Source of the DNA: Flavobacteriaceae bacterium
Lineage (GTDB): Bacteria; Bacteroidota; Bacteroidia; Flavobacteriales; Flavobacteriaceae
Reading direction: 5' to 3'
DNA length: 64,000 bases
Assembly (NCBI GenBank): GCA_021647985.1
Contig: JAKITQ010000009.1
Coordinates: 1-64,000 of the forward strand
Within the stretch, counting starts at the first letter, position 1. Every line of letters starts with the position of its first letter. Positions 52,782 to 61,722 of this stretch are shown piece by piece. The notes under the pieces were generated by a model that did no database searches, was not told where the DNA came from, and worked only from the letters and a program-made list of their open reading frames with translations. The position numbers and the translations under genes are program-made.

Positions 52782-54346
52782 TACCTCAACATTTTTTTAA
52801 GGTTAGAAATGGCTTCAGCACGTTGTTTGTCTAGGGTTTCAATATCAGCAATAATAACATTTGGAGCATCATATTCTACCTCTTCATAAACTATCTCTTT
52901 GTATCGGTTAATAGACAAATCCCATCCATTTTCTTTGATTTCGGAGAAAGATACAAGAAAAGATTGATCGGTGCGAGCCCGGTCAGTTTCAGCAAACACA
53001 CCCCCAGCCCCTCTCAAGAGGGGAGCTACAGAATGGAAACGAGTGATGATATCTGGGATATTGTTTTTTTCAATGTAAGTACTCCTCTGTTCTTTGGACA
53101 TCTCCTCTAAAATAGGGGAGAAATCTTCGACCAATGCTGTGCGTTTGTCATCCAAAGAGAAACCGTCGGCTTTCATATCGTAAAACCAGACGTTATCGGT
53201 ACCTCCGCTGTTGGTTTTGGTAAAGAACAATACTGCTGTACTAACCCCTGCATAGGGTTTAAATACCCCACTGGGCATAGAAATAACAGCTTCGAGTTTT
53301 TGGTTATCTATAATCTCTTGCCGTATTTGTTTATGTGCTTTTGAGCTGCCAAATAATACGCCATCAGGAATAATCACAGCACATCGTCCGCCTGTTTTCA
53401 ACATACGTAACATCAAACCTAAAAAGAGTAATTCGGTCTTTTTGGTTTTTACCATTTGAATAATCTCGTTATCCACACTATCATAATCCAGACTACCTTT
53501 AAAAGGTGGATTTGCGAGTATCAAAGTAAATTCATCTCTAATATCAGCATTACTTTCGCTTAAAGCGTCTTTACCAATTAAATTAGGATTTTCAATACCA
53601 TGCAATTGCATATTCATTGCCCCAATTCGAAGCATAGTAGCATCAAACTCAACACCGGTAAACATTTTATTATTAAAGTGTTCTCTAAAATCTTTTTCGT
53701 GAAACCAGTCGGGATGATTTTCATGCACATATTCACCTGCAGCAACTAAAAACCCTGCTGTACCACATGCCGGGTCACAAATAGTATCTTCTTTTTTAGG
53801 CTCTACCATATCCACCATCATTTTAATGATATGGCGAGGTGTTCTAAACTGTCCGTTGGTACCTGCTGTACTTAATTTAGAAAGCATATATTCGTACAAA
53901 TCACCTTTGGTATCACGATCATCCATTTTTACCTTATCGATCATCTGTACCACAAGATCTAAAAGTCTAGGAGTAGCAATTTGAAACTGTGCATTTTTCA
54001 TATATTTTGCAAATACACCGGCTTTGCTACCTGTATTTCGCATATGATCAAAAACAGTCATTCCATCCACAGTAGGTCGGGTAAACAAATCGAACATAGT
54101 TTGCGGATCTTTATTTTTAAAAGAGCTCCAGCGCAATTCTTTCTGGTCTTCGGTAAAAATGGGATCTTTTACAGGGATACCAATCATATTTGATTTTTTT
54201 TCTTCCAGTTGCTGGCGTTCATCTAAGCGGCGTATAAACAATAAGTAAGTAAATTGTTCAATTACGGTTAAAGGGTTTGAGTTTCCACCTGTCCAAAAGG
54301 CTTCCCATATTTTATCTACTTGTGATTTTAATTCTCCTGTGATCAT
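52781..54346 (-). CDS. hsdM: Type I restriction DNA methyltransferase HsdM
   Basis: HsdM methylates adenine in the HsdS target. The start at 54346 (MITGELKSQVDKIWEAFWTG) is chosen because the upstream frame from 54418 overlaps the receiver-domain gene and is not family-like. The 521 residues have the helical N-terminal domain, SAM motif DPACGTAGFLV, and catalytic LILANPPFKGSLD (NPPF). Near the C-terminus an extra stretch, SVAPLLRGAGGVF, is an in-frame repeat element (52995-53026), after which HsdM sequence resumes at DRARTDQSFLVSFSEI. It should make a conventional MTase with HsdS. Confidence 0.94.
   Translation of the reverse strand: MITGELKSQVDKIWEAFWTGGNSNPLTVIEQFTYLLFIRRLDERQQLEEKKSNMIGIPVKDPIFTEDQKELRWSSFKNKDPQTMFDLFTRPTVDGMTVFDHMRNTGSKAGVFAKYMKNAQFQIATPRLLDLVVQMIDKVKMDDRDTKGDLYEYMLSKLSTAGTNGQFRTPRHIIKMMVDMVEPKKEDTICDPACGTAGFLVAAGEYVHENHPDWFHEKDFREHFNNKMFTGVEFDATMLRIGAMNMQLHGIENPNLIGKDALSESNADIRDEFTLILANPPFKGSLDYDSVDNEIIQMVKTKKTELLFLGLMLRMLKTGGRCAVIIPDGVLFGSSKAHKQIRQEIIDNQKLEAVISMPSGVFKPYAGVSTAVLFFTKTNSGGTDNVWFYDMKADGFSLDDKRTALVEDFSPILEEMSKEQRSTYIEKNNIPDIITRFHSVAPLLRGAGGVFAETDRARTDQSFLVSFSEIKENGWDLSINRYKEIVYEEVEYDAPNVIIADIETLDKQRAEAISNLKKMLR
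52995..53026. repeat. Palindromic repeat element inserted in frame within hsdM
   Basis: The core CCCCTCTCAAGAGGGG (about 53008-53023) is palindromic and GC-rich, unlike the surrounding gene. With CACACCCCCAG it matches the short repeat widespread in flavobacterial genomes (from memory), which encodes LLRGAGGVF when in frame. It lies between ITRFH and DRARTDQ in HsdM. Confidence 0.65.
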
Positions 54347-54347
54347 G

Positions 54348-55526
54348 TTATATTTTAATTTTTTTTGCTCTAACTTTAATTTCTTGTGTTCTATTATCAG
54401 TGTATTCTTCTGACTCAATTCCGATTGGCATACCTTCTTTTAAGCTGTGTAATTCAACCAAATGTGGTGGTATAAAAATATTCTCTCCCCCATTATTAGG
54501 TTTAAAAAAGGCAAATCCTTTATAAATATTATAATTTATAACTATACCTGGTATTATATTAGAAATTGAATCATTTGAAGTAATATTTTCTCTATTCCAA
54601 TTTTCAGCACCCGGCTCGAAATCTACATGTTTTTTAAACCAAACAATTACATCAAGTAATTGAAAAACAATACTTTTTATTAAATAGTTTGTATTCACCA
54701 AATTTAAATGGTCGTCAATATGAGATCTATGTGATGCAGGCTGAGTTACAGAAAGAATATTCCTTAAATTATCTGAAATAACTTGTGGAAGTTGAGAGTT
54801 TTTATTTAATGTAAATCCCTTCTCAGTTTTGCCTGATAAAAACTTGCTTGATTCATTTAAAGCTATATTAGGCGAAACAAATTCCTTAGGTAACAACTCA
54901 AATTTATTAAATGCCAAAAAAAGATCTTCAATAATTTTACGAATTGAAGTAAAATATTTTCCAAGATTAATATTTTTAAAATCAGATAGAATATCTAATA
55001 GATCTTTAGCGGCATATTCTCCAATATATTTTCTAGTACACACTTCAAAAACATCGTGGTAATGATGTTTTATTTTAACTGAATCAATATTGGCGCATGC
55101 ATTTTTAATTTCTTTACATAGCTCCTCAAGATCTTCATCAATATTTTTGTCAAATACTTTTCCATTTGCAAATTGTTCTTCTGATAATACCTCAACTAAG
55201 TCATTTTTCTCTTTCACAAAACTTGGTTGACCAGAAAAAATAAACCAAGGAATAATATTCCCTTGTGCCTTTAATTCCCTTAATTTATTTGCGACTAAAC
55301 CAAAAGCTTTATTATCAACTGTATCTCCTTTTTGGTTAGAATCTTTAAAAAAGAGACCATCAAGTATTACAGCATCATAAAACCAATAATTCTTCACAAG
55401 TTCTTCTATACCATCTCTAGCATTTTCATAACCAAATAGCTCAATACCATATTGCAATGCATCATCTTTAATTATCTCTAGAGTGGCATGCTCATCATCG
55501 AACCATAATACCTTGTATTTATTCAT
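54348..55526 (-). CDS. Response-regulator receiver protein with cold-shock-like C-terminus
   Basis: The 392-residue protein has a receiver domain (1-~135) with the full set of phosphorylation residues: D10/D11 (WFDDEH), D56 (AVILDGLF), S98 (FIFSGQPS) and K127 (VFDKNID). The middle (about 150-300) is all helical; ASHRSHIDDH holds an R-x5-H that recalls HEPN RNases, a weak hint. The C-terminus (about 326-392) is cold-shock-like: GIVINYNIYKGFAFF (RNP1-like), ENIFIPPHL (RNP2-like), and L-EG-IE pattern, so it may bind RNA or DNA. It starts 2 bases after the methyltransferase-kinase gene and ends 1 base before hsdM. No typical HTH output domain is seen. Confidence 0.85.
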   Translation of the reverse strand: MNKYKVLWFDDEHATLEIIKDDALQYGIELFGYENARDGIEELVKNYWFYDAVILDGLFFKDSNQKGDTVDNKAFGLVANKLRELKAQGNIIPWFIFSGQPSFVKEKNDLVEVLSEEQFANGKVFDKNIDEDLEELCKEIKNACANIDSVKIKHHYHDVFEVCTRKYIGEYAAKDLLDILSDFKNINLGKYFTSIRKIIEDLFLAFNKFELLPKEFVSPNIALNESSKFLSGKTEKGFTLNKNSQLPQVISDNLRNILSVTQPASHRSHIDDHLNLVNTNYLIKSIVFQLLDVIVWFKKHVDFEPGAENWNRENITSNDSISNIIPGIVINYNIYKGFAFFKPNNGGENIFIPPHLVELHSLKEGMPIGIESEEYTDNRTQEIKVRAKKIKI

Positions 55527-55528
55527 AA

Positions 55529-58024
55529 TTATACTGCTATTATCGGGAAATAAAGTTCAAAAGTTGAAACCAGATCTCCACCTATTCCCTCAGAACCTGT
55601 TTCATCAGTAAATTCCAATTTTCCTTGATGTTTTTTCATTATTTTATTAATATACCAACCTCCAAATCCATTACCTGAGTTTTGACCCAAACTGATTCCT
55701 TTTCGAATAAAATGTTCAAAATTAAATTCTTCCAATACCGGACTCCCTGTATTTGAAAAATCAATTTGAATTTCCATCTCTTCAAATGAGAACATTAAAT
55801 AAATATCAATTGTATTTTTTGCCGAAATAGTATTATTAAAACCGTGTTTTTCAGCATTTTCAATAAGGTTATCAAACATTTTTCTAATTAAATCATTATC
55901 ACCTTTAATAAATACTTTTTTGTTGCCAGACTCTTGAAGTGACTCCTTATCAAAATCAAACTTAACATTATAAATTTTATCATGTCTTGCATTTAATTCT
56001 GCCGTGTATTGTCGTAAAAATTTAATTACATCAATATCAGTTATGTTCAAATCTAACAAATCTAACTCTTTTCTAGATCTTAAAATAGACTGATGTATTT
56101 TATTCAAATCTCGATTAATTAACTCGAGATATTCACCAAAGTTAAGACTAGATGATTCTGAGGTTTTTAAATCAAATATTGCATTGTTTTCAAACCCTAT
56201 TTTCTCATCAATAATTTTTTTAACAGATTTAAAAGCTCCTCGTACATTTTTTAATGAACCAGCTATTTGGTGCCTTAAAACACTCTCTTGATCTGCAACG
56301 TCAATACCAATTTCTTCTCTTAGCCTGATTAATTTTTCTTCTTCTTTTCGTAGATAATCATCCTTTATTGAAAGCACTTTTTCTCTTTGTATTTCAATTG
56401 GAGGAAGTTGAATTTTAATTTTGAATATATTTTTTCTAGATATACTTGAAATAGTACTACCAGTACTATATTTTTCTCTCTGATTATCTACATATTCTTT
56501 ATTTAATTCATTAATCAAATATTTTTTATCAACTTTACTTTCATCAATTCTACATGCTATAATATCAGAATAAGAATAAAAGATGGTTTTTTTACTACTA
56601 AAAAAGAATGTTGGTTTTAAATCCTTCCAACGAAGAGCCAATAATAAACTATTTTCAGGTAATTCACTCCCATAATTTGGAATGTCACGAATTTCAACAT
56701 CATTGAATGATTTTTCAAAATTAATTGAATTATTTGAAAGGTCTCTTATTCTCACAAATCTACCTTTAGCATCATATTTTTTGGATTTTTTAGCAATTTG
56801 ATTTACTAAATATCCAAGCTCAACTAATTGATTTCCTTTCTCAGGTTTTAATTCTTCGGTAAGGTATCTTTTTGCAATAAGATTATAATCCAATGCAACA
56901 ATGTCATTATTGGAGACAAATTTTTGTTTCTTACTTACTTCTTTGGAATTTATTAAGGTTATTAATTCTTCAGACTTAAATTTTTTGATCTTACTTTTTG
57001 ATTCATTTACATATGAAGTGGCATCAACAAACTTCACATATCCTTTATGCTTTTTATTTTTATTTAAAACAACTACAGATGTATGAATATTTGTATTTAA
57101 AAGAATATTACTTGGCAATGAAATAATAGTTTCAAGTATATCATTTTCAATTAAATTTTTTCTAAGACCTATTTCAGGTCCTTTACCAAACAATACACTT
57201 TGTGATACAAGGGCAATTAAAATACCTGATGATTTTAAGTCGTTAATTCCTTTTTTTAAACAGAAATGTTCATATGAGCGAACATATTCTCCTTCAATAT
57301 TACGATTGCTTAATCTTACACTAAAAGGTGGGTTAGCAATAATTAAATCATATTTAATTCCTTGAGGGTTCCAATTTTCAACTGAATCTCCTTGAATCAT
57401 AACAGAGTTTTCAAATCTATTATAGGCCATTAATCTTAATAAGGCAAGAGATGAAGTTTTTGCATCAATTTCTTGTCCAAAATACTTTTCTTCTTTACCA
57501 GAAAAAACACCAAATGAAGCTAGACCTGCAAAAGGATTATAAATTTCAGCTTTGTTGGGCAATTCTACTAATCCACTTAAAAACTGGCTTACTTCTTTTG
57601 GCAATATGTTAATGCCTCCTAAACGTCCTTTTCGCTCTTGTACCTTATAAAGAAAATCATCAAATATTTCTGGGAATTGGATATCATTAGCATTTTTATC
57701 CAATTTTCTTAATAAAGGCAATATAAATTTATAATAAAGTGATCTTTTGTTAAGTATTTCAAGAAAATCGTCATGAATATTCATTAATTCTTTTGAGTTA
57801 TTATCTATTTTTTTATAGATTTCTTCTCTTAAAATTTCCTTTATATTATCTTTTTGTTCTAGATCTTCAGGAATCAATCCAGACCTTTGTAATACAAGGA
57901 GATACAGTACACTATAAAACCCATTAATATCATTTGTATCTAAAAGCATTTTAGTAGTATGCCATAGCTTATTTGATAATTCAGATAATATATAAGAGTT
58001 ATTCATAATAGATTTTTGGGTCAT
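55529..58024 (-). CDS. HsdM-HsdS-like methyltransferase fused to a histidine-kinase-like module
   Basis: The 831-residue protein has four parts. An HsdM-like N6-adenine methyltransferase (about 1-385) carries a SAM loop variant IYNPFAGLASFGVF (161-174) and catalytic NPPF (231-234). An HsdS-like half (about 395-570) contains NSLLLALRWKDLK, KYSTGSTISSIS and IQLPPIEIQREKV. A DHp-like helix holds H585 in SVLRHQIAGSLKNV. The last part (about 700-831) is a GHKL ATPase with N-box DNLIENAEKHG (718-728), SNTGSP at the G1 site and GNGFGGWYINKIMKKHQGKL as G2. The G1 Asp is not obvious, so ATP turnover is uncertain. It is first in the operon, before the receiver-domain gene. Confidence 0.88.
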   Translation of the reverse strand: MTQKSIMNNSYILSELSNKLWHTTKMLLDTNDINGFYSVLYLLVLQRSGLIPEDLEQKDNIKEILREEIYKKIDNNSKELMNIHDDFLEILNKRSLYYKFILPLLRKLDKNANDIQFPEIFDDFLYKVQERKGRLGGINILPKEVSQFLSGLVELPNKAEIYNPFAGLASFGVFSGKEEKYFGQEIDAKTSSLALLRLMAYNRFENSVMIQGDSVENWNPQGIKYDLIIANPPFSVRLSNRNIEGEYVRSYEHFCLKKGINDLKSSGILIALVSQSVLFGKGPEIGLRKNLIENDILETIISLPSNILLNTNIHTSVVVLNKNKKHKGYVKFVDATSYVNESKSKIKKFKSEELITLINSKEVSKKQKFVSNNDIVALDYNLIAKRYLTEELKPEKGNQLVELGYLVNQIAKKSKKYDAKGRFVRIRDLSNNSINFEKSFNDVEIRDIPNYGSELPENSLLLALRWKDLKPTFFFSSKKTIFYSYSDIIACRIDESKVDKKYLINELNKEYVDNQREKYSTGSTISSISRKNIFKIKIQLPPIEIQREKVLSIKDDYLRKEEEKLIRLREEIGIDVADQESVLRHQIAGSLKNVRGAFKSVKKIIDEKIGFENNAIFDLKTSESSSLNFGEYLELINRDLNKIHQSILRSRKELDLLDLNITDIDVIKFLRQYTAELNARHDKIYNVKFDFDKESLQESGNKKVFIKGDNDLIRKMFDNLIENAEKHGFNNTISAKNTIDIYLMFSFEEMEIQIDFSNTGSPVLEEFNFEHFIRKGISLGQNSGNGFGGWYINKIMKKHQGKLEFTDETGSEGIGGDLVSTFELYFPIIAV

Positions 58025-58051
58025 TAATAATGGACTAATAATTTCATTTTA

Positions 58052-58059
58052 CAAATGTA
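58052..58059 (-). promoter_or_regulatory. Putative promoter of the defence operon (-7 box)
   Basis: The minus strand reads TACATTTG (TAnnTTTG), 28 bases before the ATG at 58024. Since genes follow with tiny gaps down to 49176, this could drive the whole signalling-restriction operon. Confidence 0.45.
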
Positions 58060-58107
58060 TTAATTATGTGTGCAGTCGTTATGCACAATTATTATATTTT
58101 CTTAATT

Positions 58108-59361
58108 TCATTCATCATTTGCTTCAGGTAGCTCTAAGGATTTAATTTCTTGAATGGCCTTACCTGCAATTCCAGTTAGCGAACCGTGAATACCTATAGT
58201 ATTCAATTTTACTTTTAGGATTTGTTTTTCACGTTTATTCCAGATTCTTGTCATGGCATTTTTTTCATATTCTAAATCCTCTGCCATCTGGTTAAATGAT
58301 TCAACAATACCTTCCATTTGCAATTTAAATTCATTACTAGTAAAGTAGTCATATAACATTGCCATTTTATCTCCTTTATTTTCCTGAGAAACTATGGCAT
58401 TACTAACCTTGATAATTGTTTGACGTAATACATTTGACAAACCTTTAAACTCTTCAAAAGTACAAATCCAGATACCCTCTTTTAATCCCATTCTATCCAT
58501 ATCTTTTGGAAGAACTTCAGTGACTAAAACACCAATATTAGAACCTTTTTCTCTAATGTCATTCTTAAATTTTTCAATCCATGATGGTTGAAAATCTTTG
58601 GTACGTTTACTCTCGTAATAAATTGTACCACAATTTTGACTTTCTCGAGTATTTACAATTTGAATACAATCGGCACCACGAGCTCCTTTTTTGATCTCAT
58701 CAATGGTATCTAAAGGAAAAGTGTTTGCCAGCCATTCTTCAATAGCAAGTTCTTGTACTTCACCCTGCATTTGCATAGAACCTTGTTCATGTTTGCGTTT
58801 CATTTGGTCCATCAATTCTTTTTGATCGGATAATTGTTTTTCATACTCTTTGAATTTCAACTCATTCGCCTCATTAACTATCTTTTTAATCTTAATAGCC
58901 TCTTCTTTTAATTTCTCATTAAGAGCAATTTCAGCATCTGCTTTAGCTTTGGATTCAGCCTCTTCTTTTTCACGTTTTAATCGAGCAATTTCGGCAATAT
59001 TTTTATTGAAATCTTTCAACTTGTCAGATTGTTCTTGAAGTTCTTTGTTAAGCTCAGCCAATTGCTCTGAATTTTCCTCTTCCAATTTTGATTTTAACTT
59101 CACCTCTTTAGCTTTCAATGCTACTTTTAATTTAGACTCCAGTAAATCTTGAAATTTTTCTGTTTCTTTTTTTTTTATATCTTCAAAAGCAGATTTTTCT
59201 TTAGCAAGTTCATCTTCTTTTTCTTCTAGTTCTTTTTTAGCATAAAGTTCTTTTGCTTGATATTCTTGTCGAATAGAATTCTCTAATTGATGTTTTAAAA
59301 TATCGTTTACATCGATTAGAGTTCCGCAGTTTGGGCAAGAAATTTGGGTATCATTTTTCAT
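58108..59361 (-). CDS. DUF2130 protein: zinc ribbon, coiled coil, nuclease-like domain
   Basis: The 417-residue protein has an N-terminal CPNCG (C9, C12), a long charged coiled coil (about 25-195), and a C-terminal DUF2130 domain. This has a PD-(D/E)XK-like pattern: E204 (EVQELAIEEW), D231 (GADCIQI), E250 and K252 (IYYESKRTK), then NIGVLVTEV. DUF2130 proteins are frequent in defence islands; nuclease activity is inferred. It has its own -7 box and lies 83 bases upstream of the methyltransferase-kinase gene, so it may be separate from that operon. Confidence 0.85.
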   Translation of the reverse strand: MKNDTQISCPNCGTLIDVNDILKHQLENSIRQEYQAKELYAKKELEEKEDELAKEKSAFEDIKKKETEKFQDLLESKLKVALKAKEVKLKSKLEEENSEQLAELNKELQEQSDKLKDFNKNIAEIARLKREKEEAESKAKADAEIALNEKLKEEAIKIKKIVNEANELKFKEYEKQLSDQKELMDQMKRKHEQGSMQMQGEVQELAIEEWLANTFPLDTIDEIKKGARGADCIQIVNTRESQNCGTIYYESKRTKDFQPSWIEKFKNDIREKGSNIGVLVTEVLPKDMDRMGLKEGIWICTFEEFKGLSNVLRQTIIKVSNAIVSQENKGDKMAMLYDYFTSNEFKLQMEGIVESFNQMAEDLEYEKNAMTRIWNKREKQILKVKLNTIGIHGSLTGIAGKAIQEIKSLELPEANDE

Positions 59362-59390
59362 AACATTATGATTTTATAATTAAACATATG

Positions 59391-59398
59391 CAAATGTA
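59391..59398 (-). promoter_or_regulatory. Putative -7 box of the DUF2130 gene
   Basis: The minus strand reads TACATTTG, identical to the box before the methyltransferase-kinase gene, 30 bases before the ATG at 59361. Confidence 0.45.
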
Positions 59399-59428
59399 TG
59401 TTGGATAGATGCAGTGTTTGTGCATAGT

Positions 59429-60439
59429 TTAAGTTTTGTATTTGGTAAGTAACAATTCAATGCGTTCTTTTAGCCCTTCTCTAAGGTTCAATGGATGGAC
59501 AACTTCTATATTATCACCAAAGGAAAGTATTTGTGATTCTAGTTCATAATTTGGAATTAATTCGAGCTCTACCCATGTAAAACGATCGTTTTCTTCTTTA
59601 ATTTTTTGTGAACCGTGCAACGGTTTTGTTTTGATATAATTTATAGCGTTTTTGGAAACTTTTAAAAGTATTTTTTGAATTGGCACCTCATTAACTGAAA
59701 CGCCTATCACATCTTCAAAATATTCATTAAAATTAATATCTGCTTCTAAATATTGTCCATTTGCTTCTTCAATATCAATAATTCTGTCTAATGCCAGATT
59801 GGTTAGATTTTCAAAGTCTCTGTTTTTGCCAAATAAAAACCAACGATTGTTATATTGCTTTAGATAATAGGGATGAAGTATAAAGATTTGAGGTTCTTCG
59901 GATTTAAAGTTTTTATATTTAATTTTTAAAACCTTTTTATAATGAATTGCATTGTAGAGTTGGGTTATGTGTTCTTTACCTTTTAAATACTCGTTTTCTT
60001 CAAAGCTGATGATATCTTTGGTTTCTTTTGTTAGGCTAAAACTATCTTCTAATCTAATGGTTAATTCATTTACCCAATCAAATTGAGGGAGACCTTTAAA
60101 TCTCGATAAGGTAAGTAAAGCAGATTTTAAATGGTTGGCATCTGCTTCGTTTAGTGGTTGGTTTGAAATGGAAAAATTAGAATCAACATAACGATAAACT
60201 CTTTTTCTACCTTGTTTAATATTTTCGGCTAATTCAATGCTCCATCCTTGTTCACTTTCCATATAGCGAATGTCATCATATAATTGACGGCGTTTAATAC
60301 CTTCTGAGTTTGGATCGAAACCGTAGATAGCCCGGTTGCATTCTTCTAAAAGGTCTTCAAGAGTGTATTGCCTCCCTGGATTACGGAAACATTTGTCGAG
60401 TGTGTTATAGCGAATTTGTGCGTGTTTATTTGTAGCCAT
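59429..60439 (-). CDS. WYL-domain transcriptional regulator
   Basis: WYL regulators control many defence loci, usually as ligand-sensing repressors or activators. The 336-residue protein has an N-terminal winged HTH (about 8-75: RYNTLDKCFRNPGRQYTLED, then KRRQLYDDIRYMESEQGW) and a WYL domain (about 155-245: LHPYYLKQYNNRWFLFGKNR, then LALDRIIDIEE). A C-terminal WCX part follows (about 250-336). It is transcribed toward the DUF2130 gene 68 bases away and is divergent from the unknown gene at 60568. It is the best candidate regulator of the defence genes. Confidence 0.9.
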   Translation of the reverse strand: MATNKHAQIRYNTLDKCFRNPGRQYTLEDLLEECNRAIYGFDPNSEGIKRRQLYDDIRYMESEQGWSIELAENIKQGRKRVYRYVDSNFSISNQPLNEADANHLKSALLTLSRFKGLPQFDWVNELTIRLEDSFSLTKETKDIISFEENEYLKGKEHITQLYNAIHYKKVLKIKYKNFKSEEPQIFILHPYYLKQYNNRWFLFGKNRDFENLTNLALDRIIDIEEANGQYLEADINFNEYFEDVIGVSVNEVPIQKILLKVSKNAINYIKTKPLHGSQKIKEENDRFTWVELELIPNYELESQILSFGDNIEVVHPLNLREGLKERIELLLTKYKT

Positions 60440-60567
60440 TTAGTATTGAATAGGTAAAACTAAAGATTTGTAATGTTACAAAAAAAGAGTGAAATAATTA
60501 GTTATTAGGGGGCTGATTAAAAATTATATTTTTTTATTTTGAGATAAAATTAAACCCAAATATTATT

Positions 60568-61722
60568 ATGAAAAGTATAAAAACATTTTCCCGTCAAGAG
60601 CTTTATGATCTGGTTTGGTCGAAACCTTTATCAACTATAGCTAAAGAAAATGATATTTCTTTCAGTGCAATAAAAAAAATATGCAAAGACAATAATGTTC
60701 CTTATCCGGGTTCCGGTTATTGGAGTAAGATTAAATTTAATAAAGAAGTTGTTAAAATACCATTACCGCAATTAGATGATAACAATGAAATTTCATTTAA
60801 TGAGATCGCAAAGAAAGAAGTAATAGAATTAAAGCCACTATCCGAAAAGCAGCAACTAAAAGAAGAAATTGAAAATATACTTGAAAGGTATTTAAAAGTA
60901 CCAGAAAGACTAGTTAAACCACATAAATTAATAGTAGAGGCAAAAAATGATTTGAAGAATAAAAAATCTTCTCATTTTCATAATACGAAAGGACTTATTT
61001 GTACATCAAAAGAAGTTTTCAATATTAATGTAGGAAAGAAATCGATAAAACGAGCATTATTATTTTCTGATAGACTCATAAAACTCTTAATTAAAAGAGG
61101 GCATAAGGTTGTAGTTCGTTATAATGAAAAATACTATAATCATAATGGTACATTTGTCATTGTTGATAATGAACCCTTTAAAATAGGTGTGAGGGAGACC
61201 AGGAAGCGAATTATAGAAAAAGGTAAATATTGGAATAATTATGATTATATACCTTCGGGTTTACTGACTTTAAGAATAGAAGAGTTTCACGGTTATGAAT
61301 GGAAAGATACTAAAAGGGATCCCTTGGAAAATAAGCTCTCAAAAATAATAGTTTATTTAGAATTAAGAGCTGCAAGTGAAAAAAAGGAAAGAATTGAAAG
61401 AGAAATGCAAAGAATAGAAAATGAGCGTAAGAGAAAAATTGAAGAAGAGATTCAAAAAAGAAAAGAACTGGAACTAGTGAATGTTAGGTCTTTAATCCAT
61501 AAATCACAATTATGGAAAAAAGCGGATGATTTACGTAATTATATAGAAGAGATCGAGGTGAAAGCTATCAAAAAAAATAACCTAACAGAAGAGTTGAAAA
61601 ACTGGTTGCGATGGGCAAATCAAAAAGCCGATTGGTATGACCCTTTAGTAGAAAAAGAAGATGAACTTTTAGAACAAGTTGATAAAGATAAATTGGAATT
61701 TCAGAAAAGTAGATGGTGCTAG
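60568..61722 (+). CDS. Unrecognised protein with N-terminal HTH-like segment
   Basis: The 384-residue protein opens with FSRQELYDLVWSKPLSTIAK and a following HTH-like GYWSKIKF block (YPGSGYWSK), a start shared by a widespread uncharacterised family. The middle (about 100-255) is mixed and the rest is a charged coiled coil (about 265-310) followed by WKKADDLRNYIEEIE and LRWANQKADWYDPLV. No enzyme motif is seen. It is divergent from the WYL gene, the last gene before attR, and may be DNA-binding cargo of unknown role. Confidence 0.75.
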   Translation: MKSIKTFSRQELYDLVWSKPLSTIAKENDISFSAIKKICKDNNVPYPGSGYWSKIKFNKEVVKIPLPQLDDNNEISFNEIAKKEVIELKPLSEKQQLKEEIENILERYLKVPERLVKPHKLIVEAKNDLKNKKSSHFHNTKGLICTSKEVFNINVGKKSIKRALLFSDRLIKLLIKRGHKVVVRYNEKYYNHNGTFVIVDNEPFKIGVRETRKRIIEKGKYWNNYDYIPSGLLTLRIEEFHGYEWKDTKRDPLENKLSKIIVYLELRAASEKKERIEREMQRIENERKRKIEEEIQKRKELELVNVRSLIHKSQLWKKADDLRNYIEEIEVKAIKKNNLTEELKNWLRWANQKADWYDPLVEKEDELLEQVDKDKLEFQKSRWC

